From Vibrio mexicanus (GTDB taxonomy: Bacteria > Pseudomonadota > Gammaproteobacteria > Enterobacterales > Vibrionaceae), in NCBI RefSeq assembly GCF_001012815.1, contig NZ_JYJP01000029.1, positions 62,001 through 126,000 of the forward strand: a DNA stretch of 64,000 bases. The letters run 5' to 3'. Below the pieces are notes generated by a model. The model did no database searches and was not told the origin of the DNA. It saw nothing but the letters and a program-made list of their open reading frames with translations. This document shows, piece after piece, positions 30,518 to 41,123 of this stretch; positions within the stretch are counted from its first letter, which is position 1; every line of letters begins with the position of its first letter. Made by a program: the position numbers and the translations under genes.

Positions 30518-32391
30518 TCAGTACTTAAACTGCGCGACAATCTTCTCGAGCTTGTCACTCACATCGTTCACTTGAGTGCTGCATTGCGCTGCTTGTTTCA
30601 CCATCTCATGGGTATCACCGGCAAGATCTGCAATCTGAGTGATGTTCCTATCGATCTCTGCTGACACCATGGATTGTTCTTCAGACGCTGTCGCAATCTG
30701 ACTATTCATATCAAACACTTCCGAGATATGCTCAGTGATAAGCTCTATTGCCTTGACCACTTCATCGTTCTTGTCGTTAGTAAGATGTGCTTGTTGTAGG
30801 CTGTTTTGCATCAATGAGACCGTTTCTGATACACCTTTGGTTAAGCCAGTGATGGTTTCCTCAATCTGATGAGTAGAATTGTTGGTGAGAAGGGAAAGCT
30901 GTCTAACTTCATCGGCAACTACTGCAAACCCCCGTCCGTTATCACCAGCTCTAGCCGCTTCTATCGCAGCATTGAGAGCGAGTAGGTTGGTTTGCTCAGC
31001 AATTCCTTGAATAGACGCAATGACAGTGTGGATCTCTTTGCTTTGCTCCTCCAAGGCAGAAACTTTTTGCTGTGATGCCTCAATGTCTTTAGTCAATTGC
31101 TCAATGTTGTGGTTAGAATCCGTAGTAATTGTTAGTCCTCTGTCTGCTTCATCTTTTACGCGAGAGGCAGTTTGAGCGGCACTCTCAATATTGGCGGTAA
31201 TCTCATTTGAGGTCATCACTAGCTCATTAACCGCTGTGGCAACTGATTCCGATTCCATCTTTTGCTTGTCGCGTTGCCCATACTTTCTCTAGAGGATTGC
31301 TCACACAACTCAGAACTGGATTTGAGCACATTCATAACTTGTGCGATATCGCGAATGTTGTCATGAAGTTTGGAGATAAAAAGATCAAATGCATTAGCAA
31401 GTTGTGCTAGCTCATCGCTGCCTTGGGCATTCATTCTAACCGTAAGATCACCTTCGCCACGAGAAATGTCTTCCATTAACGCGGTGATTTGGCCGATACG
31501 TACCGTAATGCTTTTGGCTACAACAAGCAGCAAGAAAGATACTAGCCCAGCAATGACCGCACCAATCATATACAACTGACGTGTTATTTGGCCTGACACC
31601 TCGTCAATCACAATTTGAATCTGATCTTGAAGACTTTTTATTGCGGCCTCCGTTGCGTGCACATTATCACGGAGAACACCCAACATCCCCTGAGTTGGGC
31701 TCAAACCGAGGCTATCAAATGCGGCGAATAGGGTGTTACTACGTTCGATATAATCAAGATGAAGTGCTAGCAACTGCGGATCGCCCGCGACCAGTGAACT
31801 TAGTTCTTGCGCATAAGCGTTAAAGTCCGCAAGTATTTCAGGCGTTGGCTCCGCTAAGTAATGAAAGTCAGCTTCGACCAACTGCAAGTAGGCAACTTTG
31901 ATGTCGTTGTCAGCCTTACGAACGACACCTTCTTTTAATACTTCGCGAGCTTGGGTTTGCTCACCTTTTAATCCTTGTGTTTCATTGCCCCCAATCTCAA
32001 CTACGAGGTCAGCTAAAGCGTGAAATTGGCTTTGATAGGTACTCAGAGTTTGTTCAATGGTTTCCAGTTGCCCGCTTTTGGATGTTTGGTATTGACTAAG
32101 GTATTGATTTAAAGACGCGATGCGCGCACTTAGCGAGCGGAAAGTTGTATCAAAGCGCTCGATATATTTGGGATCTTTACGAGCAAGGAAGTCTTTTTCA
32201 TGACGCCTTAGCGTGAGGAGCTCGATTTCACTGGCCTGATTCTGTTTCGCTGCGTTTTCAACTTCCCCTAAACGTTGAAAGCTATGTTGTTGATAAGCAG
32301 CGTAAGCGAGCACACCAGTTACAAGTGTGCCAATGATAAAATACAATTTCGTTTTGATAGAAAGCGACTGGAATAACGTTGAACCCTGCAT
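30518..32391 (-). CDS. Methyl-accepting chemotaxis protein (chemoreceptor 2, frameshifted as written)
   Basis: This is a chemoreceptor with TM1 ([17 protein letters not shown]) and a periplasmic helical sensor of the HBM type ([13 protein letters not shown] near residue 53). TM2 is [18 protein letters not shown], followed by HAMP and the signalling hairpin [15 protein letters not shown] and [12 protein letters not shown]. The frame breaks near 31264, just after the HAMP/linker region (NATS). Adding one C gives [17 protein letters not shown] and a total of about 624 residues. The first frame's ATG at 32391 starts [18 protein letters not shown] lies about 3-10 bases upstream. Confidence 0.85.
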
Positions 32392-32531
32392 AGGTCCTCC
32401 TTCTGACGTTGTGCTCCGCTTTATTACAGATTAATGACATTTTTATTACTGCGGATATACAACAGATAGCACTAGAGGGAGGATTTGCAAGGTTGCTTAT
32501 TAGGAAGTTTTAAGTCGAAATAGGGGGTGCA

Positions 32532-33347
32532 TTAACCCTTAACATCGAACTCAATTTTGTCTGCACCGCTAAAAACTTGAAAACGCAAGCCTTTCGCGCG
32601 AGCAATAGTAGTAATACCAAATTTATCGGCCAATTCTAATCCCATTTGGGTAACACCCGAACGAGAAAGAAGCACTGGAATTCCCATTTGTGCGACTTTT
32701 ATAACCATCTCAGAAGTAAGACGACCCGTGGTGTAGAAGATCTTATCTTTACCGGTTTCTTGATTGAGCCACATTTCGCCAGCCAGTGTATCCACTGCGT
32801 TATGACGGCCAACATCTTCGACAAAAGAGAGCACCTCGTCGCCTTTACATACCGCACAGCCATGAACCGCACCTGCTTTTTTGTAGGTGTCGTTATAGTG
32901 GGTAAGGGCTTCAAGGGCCGTATATATCTCAGACTGCTTAATGGGCGTTTGCGGAACTTGATAATTTTCTAGCTGCTTCATGACATTTCCATACATGGTG
33001 CCTTGGCCACATCCTGATGTCACTGTTTTCTTCTTAAGCGCTTTATCAAGATGATCGGTATTCTCTTTAGTAATCACAGCTGCGGTATTTGTTTCCCAAT
33101 CAACGATTACAGATTCGATTGATTCAATGTCAGAGAGAAAACTCTGGTTTTTGAGGTAACCAAGCACCAATGTTTCTGGCCTCGAACCCAAAGTCATAAG
33201 GGTCACAATCTCTTTCCAATTAAGCATCACGGTAAGAGGGCGTTCACATGCTATCTGCTTAACAAGCTTTTCGCCATATTCATCGAAGACTTCTACTTCA
33301 ATGGTTTGTAGTGGGTTTTCAGTTGTTTTAATAATGTTGGGTTTCAC
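32532..33347 (-). CDS. fdhD: Formate dehydrogenase accessory sulfurtransferase FdhD
   Basis: FdhD passes sulfur from a cysteine desulfurase to the molybdenum cofactor of formate dehydrogenase, a step needed for activity. The active-site cysteine motif TSGCGQGTMYG is at about residue 154, and the nucleotide/cofactor-binding signature EDVGRHNAVDTLAG is present, as are TTGRLTSEM and SRSGVT. Length is 271 residues. It is divergent from the fdh maturation operon that starts at 33581, with a 233-base shared regulatory region. Confidence 0.93.
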   Translation of the reverse strand: MKPNIIKTTENPLQTIEVEVFDEYGEKLVKQIACERPLTVMLNWKEIVTLMTLGSRPETLVLGYLKNQSFLSDIESIESVIVDWETNTAAVITKENTDHLDKALKKKTVTSGCGQGTMYGNVMKQLENYQVPQTPIKQSEIYTALEALTHYNDTYKKAGAVHGCAVCKGDEVLSFVEDVGRHNAVDTLAGEMWLNQETGKDKIFYTTGRLTSEMVIKVAQMGIPVLLSRSGVTQMGLELADKFGITTIARAKGLRFQVFSGADKIEFDVKG

Positions 33348-33401
33348 TACTTTCTGATCCTAATTGTGAGTCTAACGTGCCTAATCTTATTGCTGTTTAT
33401 A

Positions 33402-33418
33402 TAGGTATGAATATTGCT
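33402..33418 (+). promoter_or_regulatory. Candidate sigma-54 promoter ahead of the fdh maturation operon
   Basis: The plus strand reads TAGGTATGAATATTGCT with GG and GC exactly 10 bases apart and a good TTGC box. The base before GG is A rather than T. It would start transcription about 150 bases ahead of the DUF3305 gene. This is a moderate match found by eye. Confidence 0.4.
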
Positions 33419-33580
33419 TGATGCATTGCTGTTATAAACAAAGCTAGGCTGCCTTTAAAGCGTTATCACCATACTTTAATTCGGTGTATTTCCCAATAGA
33501 GGTGCCCACATTTTTAAATCTGGTGCTCACTTACGCCTCCAGACAAAGCCAAAAGCCGCATTAAGCAAAGGTTGAGATAA

Positions 33581-34095
33581 ATGAACTTAAAACAAACGTC
33601 AGCGCCGACGGTTAACGATCAGCCCCAAGATTTTGAAGAGAGAGTCATTGAGAAAAACGACCTTGAGAAAACAGAAGAACTTTGGCCACTCAACTGCATA
33701 CTGGAGTCCAAAAGTATTGAATCTAGTCGTTGGGTGACGACGCAATGGGAGCTAAATGGGTTTGAGCTTAAACCAGTAACCTCAGTGCAAGCTTGGCCTA
33801 TTTAGAACTGTTTAAAGACGAAAGAACAGACTACCGATTTAATCTAAGTTCCCAACAGCCTAAGTTGTTTTTAGTGTTAGATAATAATGAAAGTAACGAA
33901 CAACCAAAGATCGTTAGTCTTACTGCCTCTCAAAGCGTTGCTGCGCAGTACTTGGACGGGGACTACCTTGTACTCTCACACGACATGCCGTTAGCGATCC
34001 AAGCGTGGATGGAAGCTTTCATCGGCAGGCATGGCGAGCTCTTAGAACAAAGACGTAAGAAGCGCAAAGGAGCGGGGCGTTCCAGTGGCAAATAA
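33581..34095 (+). CDS. DUF3305 domain protein (frameshifted as written)
   Basis: This is a small soluble protein of the DUF3305 family, found in formate dehydrogenase loci and presumed to help maturation. The conserved pairs RWVTTQWELNGFELKP and LELFKDERTDYRFNLSSQQPKLF are in two frames that overlap near 33796. One added C or G joins SVQAWPYLELF and gives about 171 residues. AAGG precedes the ATG. It overlaps the DUF3306 gene by 11 bases. The molecular role is unknown. Confidence 0.78.
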
Positions 34096-34705
34096 CTTCT
34101 TTTCACGTTGGTCCCAACGAAAACTAGAACCAGAACAGGCTACGTCGCAATCCACTGAGCTAGAGAAAGCAGAATCTAGGGTTGAACATTCAACTAGCCA
34201 ATTTGAAGCTGACGTTGTATCTGCGGGGGATTTGGAGCTACCAACCGAGGCATCGACCCTTAATTCTGTCAGTGAAGAATCAACAGAGGGTTCGCTAGCC
34301 AATTTACTCGCTTCAGAGGTGGAATCGTCAGTTAAGAAAGCGGCCATGCGAAAACTGTTTCTGAGTGAAGAGTTCAACCAAGTTGACGCGCTCAATGACT
34401 ATGATCATGATTTTAAAGCCGTTAAATCGCTTTCTTCGGATGTCGCTGAGCGACTACGTGACTGGGTTAACGATCATGATGATGAAGAACCAGTTGCAGA
34501 CTCGCCTCCATCCCAAATAGACGCAGAAGAAGAGGGCGAGAACCTTGAATTAGGAAATAGCTTAGAGAATAGTTCTGAAACCAGTAACGAATGCGTTGGC
34601 GGACAAGGAACAGAAGGCGTTCAAGAGGACAAAAAACAACAAGAAGAGAATCTCGAACAAAGACCAGATGATTATAAGGGACAAAATATACCATATAAAA
34701 AGTAG
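34085..34705 (+). CDS. DUF3306 domain protein
   Basis: This is a 206-residue acidic protein. It begins NNFFSRWSQRKLEPE, as DUF3306 proteins do, and the central AAMRKLFLSEEFNQVDALNDYDHDF is the conserved core. The last 70 residues are low-complexity acid/glutamine sequence. It starts with GTG inside the end of the DUF3305 gene. Such genes sit between DUF3305 and the polyferredoxin gene in many fdh loci; the function is unknown. Confidence 0.8.
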   Translation: MANNFFSRWSQRKLEPEQATSQSTELEKAESRVEHSTSQFEADVVSAGDLELPTEASTLNSVSEESTEGSLANLLASEVESSVKKAAMRKLFLSEEFNQVDALNDYDHDFKAVKSLSSDVAERLRDWVNDHDDEEPVADSPPSQIDAEEEGENLELGNSLENSSETSNECVGGQGTEGVQEDKKQQEENLEQRPDDYKGQNIPYKK

Positions 34706-34912
34706 GTACATTTTGACTCACGTAATCTCATCTATGAGTGGGACAAATTGTCTCACTTATAGGTTTGGCACACAGACTTACAAAATCATATTTAGCTGAC
34801 AACCATTAACCTACTGTTATTTAAAGCTTTAACATCTATTTTTAAGTTGGTCTACTAATTGCTATGCACTCAGTAACGAGCATCAAATCATGTTCAACAC
34901 TGGAAGCGAACC

Positions 34913-36592
34913 ATGCTTAGAGAAACACAGCTTAAAGAACTATTACAAGAATCAAAAACAACGAATGGCAAAGCAAGATGGTTTGCTGTTAACAATACGG
35001 TAGAACTCACTAATCTCGTCCCACCTACAGTTAGCTATGAAAGTGGAGGCCATACACTCCTGATTGGCCCTACGGCAATCATACTCAGTGCTGCAGAACA
35101 ACTGTCTGAGATGTCATCACTGACTCTGCTATCAACAGACGGTATCCCTTCAAAAGAGCACCACTTGTATTTTGCTAACCGAATCGAAGTCTCCGGTTTT
35201 CTGGGTACATTTGAAGTCGTTGTTGAAAGTGGCGTTACACAATCAAGCCTTGCTCCCATTGCGATTAATCAAGACTGTTTCGATATCGTCCTAGATCTGT
35301 CTTTGAACGGATGTATGAGCGAAGAAGTTCCTGTACCGGGTTATTACCCTGTAGGCAGGGGCTATCCAAGCCTTGCTGATGCACTATCCGAGATCCCAAC
35401 GTTGATGGGAACCTTTGATAAACCGAAATATTTCCGACTTGATACCGACCTATGTGCTCATAGCCAACGTGGCGTAAAAGGTTGCGAACGATGTGTCGAC
35501 GCGTGCCCTGCGGGCGCGTTGTCTAGCCAAGGTAATGACAAAATAGGGCATCGAATCGAAATCAATCCGTACCTTTGCCAAGGTATCGGAACTTGTTCAA
35601 CGGCGTGTCCTACAGAAGCCATTCACTACGCGCTTCCAGAGCCTAAAGCGACCCAAAAATTCATTGAACGCACACTAGCAAACTATCGCTCTCAAGGTGG
35701 TACTGACGCCATAGTGCTGTTCTGTAGCTCTCGTCATGAGACCTACAACGTGATGGCGCTAAAAGCCTTGCCTGACAATGTCGTTCCAATTGTGGTTGAA
35801 GAGCTTCCAAGTGTTGGTATTGATACATGGTTTGCAGCTTTAGTAAACGGAGCAATGCAAGTGTTGTTTGCGGCGAGCCAACACATGCCAAAAACGATCC
35901 TAAAGGTACTTAATGGGGAAGTGGCTATTGCCCAAACTCTCCTTGAACAATTAGGCATGAACAAATCGATCGTAGACATTCTTTACTTGGAATCGCTACG
36001 TGACGCTAAACCAACCTTACTTAATGACAACCTTATTGCACCCATCGGGGAGTTAGAAGGAAGTAAACGTGAACGCCTGTTTCAAGCTCTTGACGCTTTA
36101 GCAGAACAGCCTAGCGATGCATCTCCAACAATCACTCAACTACCAAATAATGCACCATACGGCTCTGTCGATTGTGAGAGTAAGGATTGCACCTTATGTA
36201 TGGGCTGTGTGGCGGTATGTCCAACCCGTGCGCTTCATCATGACGGAGACTCGCCATCGCTTAACTTCATTGAGCAAGACTGTATCCAATGTGGAATGTG
36301 TGAAAAGGCCTGTCCTGAGAATGCACTGACTCTAAACCCAAGATTTAACTGGGATAAAGAGACGCGTCAGAGCGTACAAACCCTGCATCAAGAGAAAGCA
36401 GCAGAGTGTATTCGTTGTCATAAGCCATTTGCACCTCAATCGATGATCACCATGCTTCAGAATAAGTTACGCGGTCACTCTCAGTTCAATAATGAACAGG
36501 CAATCAACCGAATCGCAATGTGTGAAGACTGCCGAGTGATTGATGTGTTTGAGTCGATGGCTGAAGACCCAACTGAGCAACTTAAGTACTGA
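34913..36592 (+). CDS. Fdh-associated polyferredoxin (4Fe-4S protein)
   Basis: This is a 559-residue cytosolic iron-sulfur protein. Cysteine clusters are CERCVDACPAG (about residue 192), CQGIGTCSTACP (about 222), CTLCMGCVAVCP (about 424) and CIQCGMCEKACP (about 455). A C-terminal set CIRCHKPF...CEDCR follows. The middle carries a domain like that of ferredoxin-type subunits with FCSSRHETYN. It is standard in Vibrio, Shewanella and Campylobacter fdh loci and is probably an electron carrier or assembly factor. It is part of a run of genes on the plus strand that ends with fdhC. Confidence 0.85.
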   Translation: MLRETQLKELLQESKTTNGKARWFAVNNTVELTNLVPPTVSYESGGHTLLIGPTAIILSAAEQLSEMSSLTLLSTDGIPSKEHHLYFANRIEVSGFLGTFEVVVESGVTQSSLAPIAINQDCFDIVLDLSLNGCMSEEVPVPGYYPVGRGYPSLADALSEIPTLMGTFDKPKYFRLDTDLCAHSQRGVKGCERCVDACPAGALSSQGNDKIGHRIEINPYLCQGIGTCSTACPTEAIHYALPEPKATQKFIERTLANYRSQGGTDAIVLFCSSRHETYNVMALKALPDNVVPIVVEELPSVGIDTWFAALVNGAMQVLFAASQHMPKTILKVLNGEVAIAQTLLEQLGMNKSIVDILYLESLRDAKPTLLNDNLIAPIGELEGSKRERLFQALDALAEQPSDASPTITQLPNNAPYGSVDCESKDCTLCMGCVAVCPTRALHHDGDSPSLNFIEQDCIQCGMCEKACPENALTLNPRFNWDKETRQSVQTLHQEKAAECIRCHKPFAPQSMITMLQNKLRGHSQFNNEQAINRIAMCEDCRVIDVFESMAEDPTEQLKY

Positions 36593-36629
36593 TTCACCGA
36601 TATAAACCGCAAAAAATTAGGAAAAACCT

Positions 36630-37298
36630 ATGGACAATCATCATTCTCAAACTGGTGAATCAAATACGCTCAGAGCGGATGTTTATCTTTTGATCGCCGC
36701 TTTGCTCAGACAAGCACCAAGCCAAGAGCTGCTTGGATTTATTGCTTCTCTAGAAATTGAAAACAATGGCAGTGACATGTCGAAGGCTTGGCAGTCCATC
36801 ATTACTGCCGCAAACAAAGCAGATACAGAACAGTTAGCCGACGAATACCAGCAGCTTTTCATCGGTATCGGCCGTGGTGAAGTGGTGCCTTTTGCATCTT
36901 GGCACTTAACAGGATCATTAATGGAAAAGCCCTTAGCACTGATTCGACAAGATCTCGACCTGTTGGGTTTTGAACGAGAAGACACCGTTAAAGAGCCTGA
37001 AGATCATATGGCAGCCATTTGCGAAGTGATGGCGCATCTCGCGCAGGATGCCTCTAATGGAGAGCAAGAAAGCCTGGCGAATCAGCAAGCCTTCTTCAAT
37101 CGCCATCTAAGCACTTGGTTTACCAAGTTCACCGAACAAGTGCGCCAAGCGCAAAGTTCTAATTTCTATCTGACGGTGGCTGATCTTATGGACACGTTTA
37201 TTAACATTGAGAAAGTCATGTTCAGCGACAAAAAGATCACCAACAAAAACAAGTTAAAAATCGATGTGAAAAATCTAATCGACTCAGTAGATAGCTGA
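36630..37298 (+). CDS. TorD/DmsD-family molecular chaperone
   Basis: This is a 222-residue helical chaperone of the TorD family, which binds Tat signals and assists cofactor loading of molybdoenzymes. The core motif EYQQLFIGIGRGEVVPFASW and EPEDHMAAICEVMAHLA fit the family. It is located immediately ahead of the Tat-signal peptide gene and fdhA, so fdhA is its likely client. Confidence 0.85.
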   Translation: MDNHHSQTGESNTLRADVYLLIAALLRQAPSQELLGFIASLEIENNGSDMSKAWQSIITAANKADTEQLADEYQQLFIGIGRGEVVPFASWHLTGSLMEKPLALIRQDLDLLGFEREDTVKEPEDHMAAICEVMAHLAQDASNGEQESLANQQAFFNRHLSTWFTKFTEQVRQAQSSNFYLTVADLMDTFINIEKVMFSDKKITNKNKLKIDVKNLIDSVDS

Positions 37299-37426
37299 CA
37301 GTTACTAGTTAATTCAGATCATTAGAGGTACATCAGCAGCATATATTAAGACGTAGCCAAAAATAAGACGTACCCAAAAAACATAAAGTCACCCATAGAG
37401 CAATAAGAAAGGGTAAGGAAGCAATA

Positions 37427-37624
37427 ATGAAAAACGATAAACAAGTCGACAACAGTCGCAGAGAGTTACTCAAAGGAATGGCCACCGCAGCGGTTGCAGG
37501 TGCGGTCGTAGCGGGCACTACCACCGTTGCGTCAGCTTCTGAAGAGAAACCGTTAGACGTTAAGAAGAAAAAAACGGGCTATCACGAAACTCAACATATT
37601 CGTGACTACTACGATTCACTATAA
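37427..37624 (+). CDS. Small Tat-signal protein of the fdh region
   Basis: This is a 65-residue protein with a twin-arginine signal (NSRRELLKGMATAAVAGAVVAG) and a short mature part ending TQHIRDYYDSL. It matches the small family known as formate dehydrogenase region Tat-target. The role is unknown, possibly a small subunit or assembly partner of FdhA. It ends 11 bases before fdhA. Confidence 0.82.
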   Translation: MKNDKQVDNSRRELLKGMATAAVAGAVVAGTTTVASASEEKPLDVKKKKTGYHETQHIRDYYDSL

Positions 37625-37635
37625 GGAGCGATAAA

Positions 37636-40489
37636 ATGAAACTAACGAAACGCTCTGACAACGTCAGTCGCGAAACCAATCAACTTGGCATCAGCCGCCG
37701 TTCATTCATGAAAAACACCTCGCTTGCTGCTGGTGGTGCGGTTGCAGGCGCATGCTTGCTATCTCCTGGAATGATCAAAAAAGCCGAAGCCAAATCGGTT
37801 CCTGCCGATGCTCAAACTGAAATCAAACGTACCATTTGTAGTCACTGTTCAGTGGGATGTGGCATTTACGCGGAAGTACAAAATGGCGTGTGGACTGGGC
37901 AAGAGCCCGCGTTCGACCATCCTTTCAACGCTGGTGGACACTGTGCAAAAGGCGCTGCTCTGCGTGAACATGGCCACGGTGAGCGTCGATTAAAGTACCC
38001 AATGAAGCTTGAAGGCGGTAAATGGAAAAAGCTTTCATGGGAGCAAGCCATCGAAGAGATCGGTAACAAAGCGTTAGAGATTCGCCAAGAGTCAGGGCCA
38101 GATTCGGTTTACTGGCTAGGCAGTGCGAAACACAACAATGAACAAGCGTATATGTTCAGAAAGATGGCGTCGCTTTGGGGTACGAACAACGTTGACCACC
38201 AAGCGCGTATTTGTCACTCAACTACAGTAGCCGGTGTAGCAAACACTTGGGCTACGGCGCCATGACAAACTCTTTCAATGACATGCACAACTGTAAGTCT
38301 GCGCTGTTTATCGGCTCGAACCCAGCAGAAGCTCACCCAGTTGCGATGCAACATATCTTGATCGCGAAAGAAAAGAGCAATTGTAAGATCGTAGTAGCGG
38401 ATCCTCGTCGCACTCGCACAGCAGCGAAAGCCGATCACTATGTCTCTCTTCGCCCAGGTACCGATGTCGCGTTCATCTGGGGTATTTTGTGGCATGTGTT
38501 TGCTAACCAATGGGAAGACAAAGAATTCATTCGCCAGCGTGTGTTTGGTATGGATGAGATTCGTGAAGAAGTTGCTAAGTGGACACCTGCTGAAATTGAG
38601 CGTGTTACTGGCGTAACGGAACAAGAAGTCTATCAAACTGCAAAACTGCTTTCTGAGAATCGTCCGGGCTGCGTAGTGTGGTGCATGGGTGGTACACAAC
38701 ATACAACGGGTAACAACAATACCCGCGCGTACTGTGTATTAGAACTCGCGCTGGGTAACATGGGGCGTTCAGGCGGTGGTGCAAACATCTTCCGTGGTCA
38801 CGACAACGTGCAAGGTGCAACAGACCTAGGCGTTCTTTCACATACACTACCGGGCTATTACGGCTTGTCGGAAGGTGCGTGGAAACACTGGTCTAAAGTT
38901 TGGGACTTGGATTTCGAGTGGGTGAAAGACCGCTTTGATCAAAATAAATACCGTGGCAAACAACCAATGACCAACATGGGAATTCCCGTTTCCCGTTGGA
39001 TTGATGGCGTATTAGAAAACAAAGATAACATCGAGCAGAAAGATAACATTCGCGCCATGTTCTACTGGGGCCACGCGGTGAACTCGCAAACTCGCGGTCC
39101 AGAAATGAAAAAGGCGATGCAAAAGCTCGATATGATGGTGATTGTCGATCCATATCCAACAGTTGCTGCAGTAATGAATGATCGCACTGATGGTGTTTAT
39201 TTGCTTCCAGCCACCACTCAGTTCGAAACTACGGGGTCGGTCACCGCGTCTAACCGTTCACTACAATGGCGTGAGCAAGTGGTTCAGCCCCTGTTTGAAT
39301 CTAAGCCTGACCACGAAATCATGTATCTTCTTAGTCAGAAACTAGGCATTGCGGATCAGTTGTTCAAACACGTGGAAGTGAAAAACAATCAACCTGTGAT
39401 TGAAGACATCACTCGTGAGTTCAACAAAGGCATGTGGACCATTGGCTACACAGGCCAAAGCCCTGAGCGTATCAAAGCGCACACAATGAACTGGCATACC
39501 TTCCACAACACGACGCTAGAAGCAGAAGGCGGACCAGCACACGGTGAAACGTACGGGTTGCCTTGGCCATGCTGGGGTACGCCAGAGATGAAACACCCAG
39601 GCACCCATATTCTTTACGACACTTCCAAGCATGTTGCGGATGCGGCGGTAATTTCCGCGCGCGTTTTGGCGTTGAATTTGAAGGCGAGAGTTTACTAGCA
39701 GAAGACAGTTACTCTAAAGGCTGTGAACTTGAAGATGGCTACCCAGAGTTTAATGACAAACTCTTGAAGCACCTTGGTTGGTGGGACGACCTTACAGAAG
39801 CTGAAAAGGCGGCAGCTGAGGGTAAGAACTGGAAAACGGACCTATCTGGCGGTATCCAGCGTGTTGCTATTAAGCATGGCTGTATCCCTTACGGTAATGC
39901 GAAAGCACGTGCTGTAGTGTGGACTTTCCCAGATCGAGTACCACTGCACCGCGAGCCGCTATACACACCTAGACGTGACCTTGTCACAGATTATCCAACT
40001 TGGGACGACAGTGAATCTATTTACCGTCTACCAACGATGTACAAGTCGATTCAAGACCAAGATAAGTCGGGCGAGTACCCAATCATCTTAACTTCCGGTC
40101 GTTTGGTCGAATATGAAGGTGGTGGTGAAGAAACACGTTCAAACCCTTGGCTAGCGGAACTTCAGCAAGAAATGTTTGTTGAAGTGAATCCGAAAGATGC
40201 GAACGACAATGGCTTCAAAGATGGTGACATGGTTTGGGTAGAAGGTGCAGAGAAAGGCCGTATTCATGTGAAAGCGTTAGTGACACGACGTGTGAAGCCG
40301 GGCATGGCGTTTATTCCATTCCACTTCGGCGGCAAGTTCCAAGGTGAAGATCTAAGAGACAAATACCCTGAAGGTACAGACCCATATGTGATTGGTGAAT
40401 CAGCAAACATCGCCACCACCTATGGCTACGATCCTGTGACTCAAATGCAGGAAACTAAAGTGACTCTTTGTAACATTCGTAAAGCGTAA
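37636..40489 (+). CDS. fdhA: Formate dehydrogenase catalytic subunit FdhA (frameshifted twice as written)
   Basis: This is the periplasmic Mo/W-pterin catalytic subunit that oxidises formate. The Tat signal has RR at 21-22. A 4Fe-4S site is formed by C68, C71, C75 and C103 in TICSHCSVGCG and GGHCAKG. The metal ligand is Cys193 in ARICHSTTV, so this is a cysteine, not selenocysteine, enzyme. The frame breaks near 38250 (ANTW then GYGAMTNSF) and near 39642 (KHVAD then GGNFRARFGVEF). One added G at each gives about 951 residues, the usual length. It is followed 11 bases later by fdhB. Confidence 0.9.
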
Positions 40490-40500
40490 GGATCTGAACA

Positions 40501-41109
40501 ATGGCTAGAATGAAATTCCTTTGTGACACCCAACGTTGTATTGAATGTAACGGCTGTGTCACGGCATGTAAGAACGAAAACGACGACGCATTAGAGTGGG
40601 GCATTCAGCGCCGCCGCGTAGTCACCATTAACGATGGCGAGCCGGGTGAGAACTCAATCTCGGTGGCTTGTATGCACTGTACCGACGCGCCATGTAAAGC
40701 GGTCTGCCCAGCAGATTGTTTTGAGCATACAGAAGACGGCATCGTGCTTCACAATAAAGATTTGTGTATTGGTTGTGGCTACTGCCTATTTGCTTGCCCG
40801 TTTGGCGCGCCTCAGTTCCCTAAACAGGGTGCATTTGGCGAACGCGGTAAAATGGACAAATGTACCTTCTGTGCAGGCGGCCCTGAAACTGAGCCGGGAT
40901 CTGTGGAGGAGCGTCAGAAGTATGGTGCAAACCGTATTGCTGAAGGCAAGCTGCCAATGTGTGCGTCATTGTGTTCAACCAAGGCGCTGATTGCTGGTGA
41001 TGCACAGAAAGTGTCTGACATTTTCCGTCAGCGAGTAGTTGAGCGCGGCGCGAAAGACGCAGGTTGGACGAACGGTGAAGATCTTTCTTACGACGCGACT
41101 AAGAGCTAA
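40501..41109 (+). CDS. fdhB: Formate dehydrogenase iron-sulfur subunit FdhB
   Basis: This is the electron-transfer subunit with four 4Fe-4S clusters: CIECNGCVTACKN, CMHCTDAPCKAVCP, CIGCGYCLFACP and CTFCAGG...CASLCS. The 202 residues lack a membrane helix, fitting the FDH3 beta type that passes electrons to the cytochrome b subunit. No own signal peptide is seen, so export would be with FdhA by the Tat route. It lies 11 bases after fdhA. Confidence 0.92.
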   Translation: MARMKFLCDTQRCIECNGCVTACKNENDDALEWGIQRRRVVTINDGEPGENSISVACMHCTDAPCKAVCPADCFEHTEDGIVLHNKDLCIGCGYCLFACPFGAPQFPKQGAFGERGKMDKCTFCAGGPETEPGSVEERQKYGANRIAEGKLPMCASLCSTKALIAGDAQKVSDIFRQRVVERGAKDAGWTNGEDLSYDATKS

Positions 41110-41123
41110 TCATGGAGAGAGAC

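Noticed and set aside
30367..30558. Small frame downstream of chemoreceptor 2
   Set aside because: It overlaps the end of the chemoreceptor and the DUF3015 upstream region, with no family features or ribosome site.
37327..37340. GG-N10-GC sigma-54-like spacing upstream of the small Tat-signal gene
   Set aside because: The -12 element is CAGC rather than TTGC and the -24 is poor. The site is likely chance, and the gene can be reached by read-through from the TorD-like gene.
38211..39698. fdhA fragments as separate formate dehydrogenase genes or a selenocysteine (UGA) read-through site
   Set aside because: The stop at 38265 lies after the cysteine ligand (ARICHS) and results from a shifted frame; one added G restores GYGAMTNSF. 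The metal ligand codon is a cysteine, and no SECIS logic is needed.
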